Assembly: GCF_018446385.1 (NCBI RefSeq)
Contig: NC_055996.1
Location: 126,019,750-126,083,749, forward strand
Source of the DNA: Zingiber officinale
Taxonomy: Eukaryota; Streptophyta; Magnoliopsida; Zingiberales; Zingiberaceae
DNA: 64,000 bases
Direction: 5' to 3'
Shown: positions 43,783-54,800 of the stretch, one piece after another
How the letters are laid out: every line of letters begins with the position of its first letter
How positions within the stretch are numbered: the first letter of the stretch is position 1
Program-made: the position numbers and the translations under genes
Notes under the pieces: generated by a model
Databases searched by the model: none
Told to the model about the DNA's origin: nothing
The model's input: the letters and a program-made list of their open reading frames with translations, nothing else

Positions 43783-44994
43783 TGTTGGTACTGGAAGCAC
43801 CAGCTAATCTAACTTATGTTTTGATATTTGACAAAAGTTTATAGTTAAGCTGTGTTATGATCTAACAAGTTTAACTGAGTGTGCAAAAAAATCATAAGTG
43901 ATCTTAGACAAGGTGAAAGCCCTAATTGAGGCTAGACAAAAAATTCTAGTAGACACTAGACAGGTGGAAAGTCCTAACTACGACTAGGCAATAAAGTCCT
44001 GGTCCGAGGGACTTGGCAAAGTTTTGGCAGGTCAAGGGCGTTGGATGAAATTCTAGGGTCAAGAATACTAGGTGAAAGTCTTGGAGGTCGCGAAGACTAA
44101 GCGAGAAATTTTAGGGTCGAGGACACTAGGTGAAAGTCCCGAGGTCTCGGATGATGAGCAAAAGTCCAGACGGACTGGAGGACCGATTTGGCAAAAGATA
44201 AACTCTCCTGAGAGGAGTAGATGAGGACGCGTTCCTCGAAAAGGGAACAGTAGGTATCGGTTCGACCTAGAGTTTCAGCGAAACTCAAAGTTAAGACCGG
44301 ACAATCCAAAAACGGTCAAATGTTACCTTGCTTTATATATTATTGCTTGTTTCTAACTCTGTGGTGCAGGTGATTAAGATTGCAAAGTGGTTGGAAAACA
44401 AGTCTTCGAGAGCTCGTACGTCCGGGCACCCAGAGTTGCTCCATGTACCTAGGTAAGTGGCGATGAGGGAGCGCCCCGGGTGGGTGCCTAGATAGGCACT
44501 CGGACGGTCCAGGCGCCCAAAGTTACTCCAAGCGCTCGAACCAACGAAAATCAATCTTCGCTCTGCATTGGAGCATTGGAGCACGACGATTGGCCAAGCG
44601 TCCGGAGGGGGTTTGGGCACCCAGACATAGAGCTCGCTACATCAGCACACTCCACGCACCCAGGAGGAGATCCAGGTGCTCAGATGGGGCTATAAAAGGA
44701 TGGTTTGACCAGTAGCTTCGACACATCAATTCAAAAAAGTCTCTCCTACGCCTTGCTCAGAAAAACTTCTACGACGCCCAAACGCTACTCCGACTATCGA
44801 AGGCTCGCAATCGAAAGTACTCAACGAGTACATGCCTTGGAATAGGAGTCGTCGACTCAGGCTCTGAACCAAGTAAAACCAACTTGGGTCATTGTTTTCT
44901 TTACTTATTTATTCCGTTGCATTTTACTCTAAGTTTTAAACGAACGTGAAAAGTCACGAGCGTTATTCACCTCCTCCCATGCATTGATCCTACT
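43783..44994 (+). mobile_element. Candidate solo LTR, copia-like
   Basis: Starts TGTTGGTACTGG and ends GATCCTACT, flanked by ATAAG at 43778-43782 and 44995-44999. A TATA-like box GCTATAAAAGGA at 44690-44701 gives plus orientation. The terminal CA is not kept, so the right end is less certain than for the other solo LTRs. Confidence 0.65.
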
Positions 44995-44999
44995 ATAAG

Positions 45000-47900
45000 T
45001 CTTCAAAGTCATACCCTCTTATGTTTATAGTAGTAGTGAGTAAAAGATAAGCTAACATATGGCAATGGAAAAATCCTGAGTAGCTTGAATGGAACCCTAT
45101 TGTGAAATATTTTTTTTGAGAGTGAGAGCAACTATCACTTATCTCATGAGGCTTAGTCATTCTTAGCTTATTCAGGATACTTGTTAACTATTGTAATAAT
45201 TGAGTTAATGAATCCTTGAATCTTTGAGAATTGACATTCCTAGAAAACTATTCTTTTACTATCTTCAAATTATGATTGGGTGTTGCTTCAAAGATGAGTC
45301 TTTAGTTGCTTTTTAGTTTTGTTTTACTCGTCCAAGACGTGTAAGAATAAGTGTAGAGAGTTAATAACGAACATTTTAGCACATTATTTTGACTTTTATA
45401 TTTGATGATTTTATCCTCTCATATGATTAATTATTTATTTATATTATGCATTGTGTTGGGATTTATTTAGAGTTTTGATGCGACTTTTCCTATATTTTTT
45501 GGGATTTTATCTAAAAATGTGCATCTTGTTTTATAAGGGAGTGATTTGGACCATTGATGGAAATCTAGAGCATCCTAATCATCCACCTTGATCTAAAGCA
45601 ATATGAGCCCTTGATAGAGATCATCACCATCAAAGCAAAAGTGAGCATCCAAGCGAGAAGAGTCCAAGTTGGACCCAAGAAAGAGGGAAGTCAAACTCAT
45701 CCAAAAGCCCAATTTCACTTTCTTTTAATGGATCCAGATCTCACTCCTCTCATTAACCCAAAATCCAAAACTCGGATCCATATCCATTTTATCTTCCTCT
45801 CTTTTTAATGGATTCAGATTTTGACCTCTCATGAACCCAAAAAGCTGAACCCATTAAGAAACCTTTCTCTTTCTCCCCAACTGACGCCCAAGGACGCTTC
45901 TTTTTCCCAAGCCTTCGACGCCGCCAACCTTCCCCTTACCTCTTGAGCCTCACAGCCAAAAGTCCACCTCCACATCAGCATCATCGCCGGCTGTCCCCTC
46001 TCCATCTCTTCTCCCAATTGGACGACGAAGGCCCGACCACCACCATCCACTAAACCGGAGCTCACCCTCTCCCGATTGAGAGAGGTTTCATCTCCACCGT
46101 CGGTTTCCTTCCACCTCACCTCTTTGGATTCAAGGAGAGCTTCATCACTCGTCAGCATCCCCTATCCTCTTCGAATTCGAAGAGGAAACTTCATTCTCCA
46201 CTCACCACAGCCCCACTTCCACCACCAGTGAGTTCCCATCGAAGAGCTCTCGGATCCGAGGCTCTTTGCTCCATCCACCCTTCTGAATTCAGAGGGGATA
46301 ACTTCATTGTCACACAGCAGCCCCGCATCCTCCACCGGGAGCTCCTCTTCTCTTCGGGTTAGAAGAGAAGAGATCCTTCATCTCATCTGACAGCCTTCCT
46401 TTATCAAATTGATGTCGAATTCACAAGTGCACGATTGTTATCAAGTAATAAAAATATCGATCCCACATGGACTGTTGATTAAACACTAGTTAATTTCGTA
46501 CGATGAATTATCTAAACAATTGAAAGGTGATTCACAAGCGTTTGAGAGAGCTTGAGAGAAGAGAGAAAGACGGAAAGAGAGAATAAAGAGAGAGAGGGAG
46601 CACAAATGAATGAATGTGAAGGTTATTTTGGGGGTGATTCAAAGGTTTCAGTTTCATTATGATGCTAGTTAATATATTTATGAATTGTTCATCTACCCAA
46701 CTCCATGCTTACATTCGTGTAAGGATCCTAACTAAAGTCCGGCACAACCCTGAGCAGGTCACACCGTAGAGTTAACACCAGTTCTAACGTCAAGTAAAGA
46801 AATAACTCTACAAAGTTCAGTTAAAGGGATATCATAAGCCCCCTGTGATACAATCGCTAGAGTTATCTAATGTATTTCCTAACGATAGATTAATGATATT
46901 AAGTAAAAGAGATAACCTAGAGAGTCCGATTAAAGGGATACCCTCTATCATAGGACCTCGGTCATACAATTGCTGATTACACAAGTCACTTCCTAACGTT
47001 AATTTGGAAAAACTCCAAAAACTCTAATTAGCCTCCCTAGTAGAGAATTGATCTCCCGTTTCAAGAGAATACCTTAGAAAATAAGGAATACCCTCTGTCA
47101 TAGGATCCCATAGTCTTATGATCCAAAGCACCTCCTTTATGCGGTGCCCGATCCTCTACATTTAAATGTATTGACCTCACATGCATTTCGTCAAACACAT
47201 ATACGACACAACATACAAGAACGAGTCACAAAACATATCATAGCATAAGAAAATATCCAAGTACATAGTTCATTCACTAATATCACATCAAAACTACTCC
47301 CTACGTCCTAAGAATTAGAGGTCTACTCCATTGTGAAGGAATAACAAACCAAAGACAAAACAAAGTATTTTTACAACCAAAATTCGAGAATAGAGGAGAA
47401 GAGATGCTTAGTGTTGTGTTGTCGATGTCGTCGAAGTGTTTCCTTGCTCTGGAGGACGACAGATCGTTGATGATTTGAAGAAGGAGGCTCTAGGATTTCC
47501 TCTAGAGGATAAAATCCTTCTCGAAGGAAGGGGCGGTGCCCCAAACCAAGGATGTGACCTAAGGGGTGAAAATCCCCTTATATAGAGGAGGGGCACGACC
47601 TCCTCGCTTTCTCTGCTACACAACCGTGCTAGGAGGCACAACCGTGGCATGCTCGATGCGGCCCAAGGTGGCACAGTCGTGCATGAAAGCACGGCTTAGT
47701 CGTGGTGGAAGAAAGAGGCATGACCTTGTCTCTTGCTGAAAAGAGGGACACGGCCGTGCCTTTTGGCATGACTGGGTCGTGTGTCCGGCTAAGAAGAGAG
47801 GCATGACCATGCCTTATGGCACCACCTGCTCGTGGGTTTTGCTAAGGATGAGGCACAGTTGTGCCTTAGAGGCATGGCTTACCCATGGCTTTCTGGTAGG

Positions 47901-48895
47901 AGGCACATGGTCGTGCCGGGAGAGGGCACATGACCGTGCCGAGAGGGGGCACAACCAAATTGATGGATCTTTACAAGTTGTTTCAATTCATTTATTTGCT
48001 CCAATTTACATTCTATCAATAAAAACAAGGAGCAGATCTCCGAACAAATAGAATGGAAGTGCGATTAATAATAAAATATGGTGCAATAAACATAGATTAT
48101 ATTAATGAAATACAAGTAGATGTACGCCAAATAATGTCTACAAACATATATAACCTATGCACATCACAAATCTGATTATCTTCCACTTCGAGTTAGAAGA
48201 AAAGAGGTCCTTCTTCATCTGTGCGCTGATCAACCTGCTTCTAAAGAAACATCCGCAACCACCGTCATCCATTTTGATTGAGGGAGAAGATTTGTTCGCA
48301 AGTTGGGTTTAAGTCTTCGATGTGTTGGGTTGTTTCTTACCTTAGATTGTTAATTGTGTGTTGAATACTTGTATCAAATTTAACTCCCATGTTAAGATTG
48401 CACATACTTAGTTTAATTTGATTCAAGCTTATTAAGTGTTCGATAAATTTCCTTAACCACTTGTGTTCTTTTATTCGTTGCAATTAGGTTAGTTTAAATT
48501 TCGTGTAATGCTTGTTTTGTTGATATTTATTCTTGTCATTAAGTTGGATGCAAGTAGAGTTTATTAGATTATGTTTTTGTTGAATGTTTTAAGATCATTA
48601 AATGTTTAACTTTCTTCATGTTGTCTTTGATGCTTTGCAATTATAGTTTAGGTTAGACTAGATTTCCTTTACTTGTATTGTCATTCATTTATTAAGATTA
48701 GATTTCATTATATGCATTATTATTTCATTTTGTAGTCTTAAAATTCAAAATCCAAACGCCCATTCAAAACATCAAAATCGAAAAGCAATAACATTCATTG
48801 TGAGAGACGACCCGAGTCATCTCTATTCTACATTAGTGTAGAGGTGTTCGATAAATTAATTGTGTTTGATATCGTGCTACGATCCACGGGTTATC
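45000..48895 (+). mobile_element. ATHILA-type 3' internal end and LTR, interrupted
   Basis: Sequence up to about 45361 looks like the 3' internal end of the element that begins at 40706. What follows (phrases at 45420-46409 and 48167-48890, including GAGAGACGACCCGAGTCATC and GTGCTACGATCCACGGGTTA) is like an ATHILA LTR. It is interrupted by the solo LTR at 46410-48166. Frames at 45611-45808 and 45829-46158 have no domain. Confidence 0.55.
46410..48166 (-). mobile_element. Solo LTR of a gypsy element related to the one at 16679
   Basis: 1757 bases with an exact target duplication CAAAT (46405-46409 and 48167-48171). It starts TGATGTCGAATTCACAAGTG and ends CTATGCACATCA, the same ending as the ATHILA-like LTRs at 18266 and 25532. 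A TATA-like box on the minus strand (CTATATAAGG, near 47578-47588) and worn CACGGCCGTG repeats (47620-47950) also match that family. No partner LTR or internal region is next to it. Confidence 0.9.
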
Positions 48896-48899
48896 ACCC

Positions 48900-50059
48900 G
48901 GTAGATTAAGGTTGATGATAGAATGCTAAGCAATTATGAAGTCATAGCAAGTCAAGGTTGACTAGATAATAGCTAACAATGAAGTCCCGACATGTCAAAG
49001 CTGATTGAATGCTAAACAAAAGAAGTTTTGATAGGTTGAAGTCAACCATATACCAAGTAAGGCGAGAATTCAATTTTGGTAAGGTTGAAACAAAGGTATC
49101 AAAACGACTGCTGTGTAGTAGCAATCAACTGACGAACTCCTAAACCCAGAATTTAAGATTTGAGGGTGTTTAAGGGGGTTTATTACACATTAGTCGATTG
49201 ATGAATTTGATTAATCGACTGATGATATTATTGCAGTAAATAAAATGTTTAGAACTCGATTAATGACGATTAATCAATTGATAGTTTGCAGTAGTCGATT
49301 GTTGTCACTATCACAATGAATGAAATGTTCTAATATCGATTGGCCAAGTCAACTAATCACCATCAGTCAACTATGAGTATGATCAGTCGATTGCTTGGAC
49401 ATTTCAGAGAGAACAAAAAATTCTCAATTCAACTATGTGAGTCATTGTTTAGGTATCAGTCGAGTTATGGTCAGGAACAGTTGACAGATGTGGATAAAAC
49501 TGAGTTAGGAAGAGTCATTTTGTCAGTGCAATATTGAAACTCAGTGGAGCAATTAACTAATGGGCGCTATCAGTCAATTATTAGGGTGAAAATCAATTGT
49601 AACCTGAAGGTTATATAAATGGAAGATTTTGACAATAATTCTTGGGAGTTTGGAAGGAGAGTGTTATTGTATTTGCATACCTTCAAGAGACAATTAAAAA
49701 TAACTACAAAGAAGATTCATTTGTGTAAATTATTATTTATATTATATTATATTTTTCAATTTTATTCTTGTTTTCTTATTCATGTTGCTGGTAAAGAATA
49801 GAGAGCTGTAAGAGGTTTCTCGGCCGCTAGAAGGTATTCAACAAGGAGAGATGGTGTTATTACTAGGACGGTAGACCGTGGAATAGAAATTAAGGGTTTT
49901 GAACCATGCAAAATAGTTTATCTCTTATGCTTGTTCTATTATGTATTTGTTATTTATATTATCTGTTGCGTATAACTCTATAAATAAGCACATTGAACTA
50001 CAATCAATGAATCCGCAAATTGTTATTCATCCCCTCTAGCGACGACACCAGTTCCAACA
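48900..50059 (+). mobile_element. Copia-like LTR fragment
   Basis: AT-rich, with repeated AGTCGATTG/TCAATTGATAG phrases (49190-49590). It ends CGACGACACCAGTTCCAACA at 50059, a usual LTR end, directly against the broken lipase-like gene. The left boundary with the ATHILA-type LTR is not clear and no target duplication was found. The small plus-strand frames show no domain. Confidence 0.5.
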
Positions 50060-51230
50060 GTTAGACTACCGGGTCTGAGAATTTGGCCAACAGCGAACAA
50101 AGCGGCCGGGTCCCTTCACACAACCATGCCTGGTTTGCTAGCTCCTTTGAATTGAAACTTTGACAGCACAAGAAAAATAAATGCAGCAACAGCCTATAGA
50201 AGAATACAAGAGTTTGCATAATGACATTTTACCTTTAAAACTATAGCTCCGCCAGTCGAATGACCAAAGAAGGAACATGGAATGATGGAACACATATTAT
50301 GTTCATGTTTGATTTTCTTCAGAAACTTGATCTGTAAACAAAAGAATGTATATCTTTTGTTCAACTTAAATCAACACTAACAAGCATAAACATGTAAGCA
50401 TGAGGATGAGGATGGTAAGGCAAATGACTTACAGTGTCCTCCACAAGAAATCAATCACTACAGCCATGTCCTGAAGATGAAAAATAAGTTAGATTATAGA
50501 TTTTTTTTAAAAAAAAGACAGTCCAGATCCGCCAATGCTGGATCACAAGAAAGGATCATACCACATTGAAGAACAAAATGATACAGGAATGCATGTTCTA
50601 ATTTGATTTAATACTTTCTATGTAACCAAAATTCACGCAACAAATGCTCCAGAATCCAAACAGCAAAGATTTATTTTTAATTGAAAAAGAGCAACAACAA
50701 ATGCAATCGTTCGTTCACGAAGCACAATCACCAAAAAAATCAAAAGAAATTGTCATACAAAGAGTCGCATTTCGTGGATTTCTCTCCTCTGACCAATCAA
50801 ATCAACAAATCGATGCCTTACCTCAAATCGCCGGAAGCAGGTAGCCATGATCTGCAGAAGAGTGAGTTCCCCCGCAGGCCCACGAACACAAATGTTTCCC
50901 GTCAGCAGGTCAGATCGTCGTCCCCTTCCTAGGACGAGGATCCCACGTCCTCGATGGGCGAGAGCCCGCGGCCGCCTCGCATCCTCCTCTTCCACGGCCG
51001 CCGGCCACCTCCGGCCCTCCGCCGTTGGTGTCAGTGAAAAAGGAAGATGTGGCGTTCGTGACCGGGCTCCAGCTTCTGATGAGGAGGAGGAACCAGACGG
51101 AGAGGGAGTGGAGGAGGAAGAGGGCGCGGAAAAGGGTATCCGGAGACGGTACCGACTGCCGTATCTTCCGGATGACCGGGATGATCCTCCCGCTCGTGCC
51201 GGAGGTCAGATCCAGCGTCGCTTCCTCCAT
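50060..51230 (-). pseudogene. Broken monoacylglycerol lipase-like (alpha/beta hydrolase) gene
   Basis: On the minus strand a plausible first exon starts at 51230 (MEEATLDLTSGTSGRIIPVI) and runs to a GT at 50821, with a frameshift near 51000 between the hydrophobic N-terminus and the EEEDARR part. Next come 50470-50433, a shortened exon with GHGCSD, an in-frame stop and FLVEDT; then 50331-50233 (99 bases), with the nucleophile elbow FGHSTGGAIVLK; then 50160-50060, with RDPAAL and, in another frame, LAKFSDPVV. The order matches plant monoglyceride lipase-like hydrolases, which cut fatty acid from monoacylglycerol. The catalytic Asp and His exons are absent, apparently lost where the LTR abuts at 50059. 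It is 670 bases downstream of the HD-ZIP gene. Confidence 0.7.
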
Positions 51231-51899
51231 CTCTCCCCTCTGCGGATCTGCCCTTTCTCTCTCACTCCTGCTGCTCCTCGCTGTGCTGCGTCTTCATCGC
51301 GAGTCGTCACATAAATACAGAGAGGCGAAGGGTAACACTTCCATTAAAACGGTAACAAGGTCCATAACACCCGTTATGAAATCCGTAACAACAGGAATTT
51401 ATTTTAGGGTGCGTAAAAAAGTTTGGATAATTTTCAAAATAAACCCTAATAGTCTATAGAATTTACAACCCCTCCCTAAAATCTAATTAAATATCAAAAT
51501 GCCTCTAACAATTTAGATACTAATTAATGATAAAATAAATATTTAGATATTTTAAAACTTCACTCATAAATTTATTAAGTTATCAATCCACTCTAAATTC
51601 AATTACTTCCAACACATTCTAAACTTAGCACACAATATCCACTGCAACTTGGAAAATGAAAATCTAAACAAAATGAAACTCTTCTCTACCTTCAAAAGAA
51701 TACAGCTATGGCAAATATACAATCAAACAGAGACATTTCTCATTTCTCGTATAACTTAATCTATTTTGTTAACTTTCCATCCATGTTTTCTGATACACAA
51801 ACACTATAATAACTCGGTAATTAGGCAAAGAATATAATGCAGTTTATATGAACATCTCAGAAAGCCATGCTTACTGACATCTCTCCCTTTGGAAATTCT

Positions 51900-54800
51900 T
51901 CAAACAATGTGACACCAGTTAACAAACATAAAGCAGATGCATTGAGCATTGCCTCCCTCATCCAACACTTTCCAAGCAATTACTTTCTCATAGGAAATAG
52001 ATCTGCCATTGCTTGAAACGCATAAACCACCTTGAAGGCAAACAAAACCCTGTGAATGAAAAAAAAAATTCACAGAAATTATTAGGATTAAAACCTTGTA
52101 ACCATAGATTTTCACGTTATTAGCGTAGTTACTGGCCAGTCCACTGCCTGTTGAATGGTATGAGGAAACTCTCTGCAGATAGCCTTCCTTCCTTCCTCCA
52201 TGAAGATACTTTCAAGAGTTGTGTTCTGCAAGTCCACCAGTGTTGTCTGGAGCATCTCGAGACCAGCTTTGTTGGCAAAGGTAAGAACTGGAATGGCCTG
52301 CACAAAATTGAACAAGTAACTGAATCTATTCGAAGAATCACCAGCAAGAAGTGATGACACAGTTATGACCTATGCCGATAACTGGTTAGTTCAGGTCAGT
52401 ATGAACACTACTTCTAAATAGTTATGACCTATGCCGATATATTTCGATCATTTGTCCGACATGAGATTTCAATTTTCAAACATGTGTAAGGGGTATTCCT
52501 TTTCTATGCATGAAATTAGCTCATTAGTTCATGACAGAAATGGAACAAGAGAGAAGACAGTAGTAGAAAGTATATCATGAGAAAAAAGCGATCTTGATAG
52601 TTGATTCTGAAATTAACAATAATGAAAGAAAAAGGTAAAGTGCAAACCGTCGTAGTACAGCACAGAATTGCATTTGAGTGGTGCCAAAGCATCTTTAGAA
52701 GTGAATCACTGCCATCAGTGGAAGATTCAAGCAATTCTGATCCTGAATAAACCCTGTGCAAAGTAGCAAGGACATTTACATTATCAGATGCCACAAAGAA
52801 GATATTGTATAAATGATTAGAAATGACAAATAAATTTGAGTAACCATTTAATTACTAAAAGTTTTTTCTGAACAGATGTATATATATATATATATTGGAA
52901 AACATTTGAAGCTGCAAAGAACACAGAATAATACGACTAGAAATATAACTTACGTTTGAATAATAAAGTCTTTTTCCCTCAATTAGTTAAGATCTTGAGG
53001 CACATAATGGTGACAGTGGACCAATTGGTCATTTGTGCTTGCCAAAGTGAAAAAAGACAAATCTTTGATGTAAATTAGTTGAAAATGTTACTTTAGAAAA
53101 TCGATTGGATAGATAGATATGCAATATCATTGGTTTTCCCTTTTCATATAAAAGAAGTTCATGCAAGACTCAACTTGTTAGAATATATACTTTGACAAGA
53201 ACAAATATCTTCAGGATTTAAACTGGTGTATGTAGTGCAAACAGTTCAAAGTTCATCTACTGTCTACCATATTATGGCCGAAAACATATTTAAGGAAAGT
53301 AATTGCTTATGGAATTAAAAACCTGTAGCTTTCAGAAATGCACCGAGCAAGTGTGTCGCCTTCCGTGCTTCCGTGTGGCATGCAAAGGTTATCATGAGAC
53401 CCGAGATGTGACGGTGAAAGAATTAATGCTAGTTTTTTAACAGAAGCTTTGATGTTGTGAATGTATTGCTTAGCCATGGATACCACTCTCTCTATGTGGT
53501 GGTTCTCAAAAGCAAATTGGAATGCTATAGTCATGACAGACTTGCCGCTGCCACAATTATGAGAATATTCATCGGATGCTTGAATTCCCATCGATTCAAC
53601 TCCAATTGCAGAAGCAAGGTCCAAGGTTCGATTAGGAGTACTCGTGTCCTGAAGATAAAAACATAATAAAGAACAAGAAAATCTATTAGTCTATGTATGA
53701 CATTTAACACATGAAAAACAAAGAATAAAGAGGTTTATTGCTTAAATAACAATGTTTAGCTTCGGCATGCTTACCATATCAGAGTCTAGAGAAATAACAC
53801 GAAAACCTGACGGCAACAGTGGAGCATCATCAGCACAAGATGCATCTACTGGGGCAAATATTAGCTCAGAGCAGGTGCCAGTGGAATTCTTATTCAATCC
53901 ATTGCAAAGCTGTCGATGTCAATTTGTTTTGTCACAAAAGAAACAAAGTTGCTACTTACAAAAGAAGTATACAAAGTATAGTCTCAAAACATGCATCGAC
54001 ATAAAATCATTAGCACATTTCCTTTTGCGATGAGAATACTGAAGAGAGAACAGAAAATTGACCTGCAGGAGGTATAGCTGTGATGGAAAAAGAGTTTCCT
54101 GTTGATAGCAAATACCTTCCAACTTAACCACTTCCAAGTACTGAGAAAAAAAATAAATAAATAAATGTCAAACATAGAGAAACTTAGAACAATGGGATGC
54201 ACATGAATGCTAAAACAAAATGGATAACTTACTTCTTCATGGCATAGAGTGGGAACCGGAGTTAATATCACTGGACCAACAGAGCTTCCACAGTCAGATG
54301 CAGCTGAAGTCCTTGGGGCAGCCTTCACTGCAGCAGCAGAATAGGCATCTATGTCACTATCTGCCCACTCTGATCGATGCTCTCGTAAATATGATAGGAG
54401 AACAGGTGGAGATATATTCTGCATGTTCATACAGACAGAGTAACATTGATAAGAATGTCAATTTAAATCAGCCATGTAAAGTCAACACCAAAAAATACGG
54501 CAAATGTAGCTGAAATGTTATGCTGTGATTATTAGCATCAAGCAAGAAGGTTCATATCCAAGCTAGGGCCAGGCAGCTTGCTATTATCCCTTTAAGCCAT
54601 TTCTAGCCATTTTCTAGTAGTTTTACTATGAGGGAAAGAACAAACTAGAATGTAAAAGACCACTTGCAAGTTCTATCTTAAGAGTTTCAAAACACTCTTC
54701 TAAATTGACAAAACAATATCAACCAGATAAGAATTTCATTTTCCATATAAGCTCTTACTTTGCATAAAATACCTAAGTCCCTCATTCCAGTGGCCCTATT

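Noticed and set aside
50847-51459. Plus-strand frames of 144-155 codons over the lipase-like first exon
   Set aside because: The minus strand gives the recognisable hydrolase N-terminus with exon structure; the plus-strand frames are GC-rich shadows without domains.
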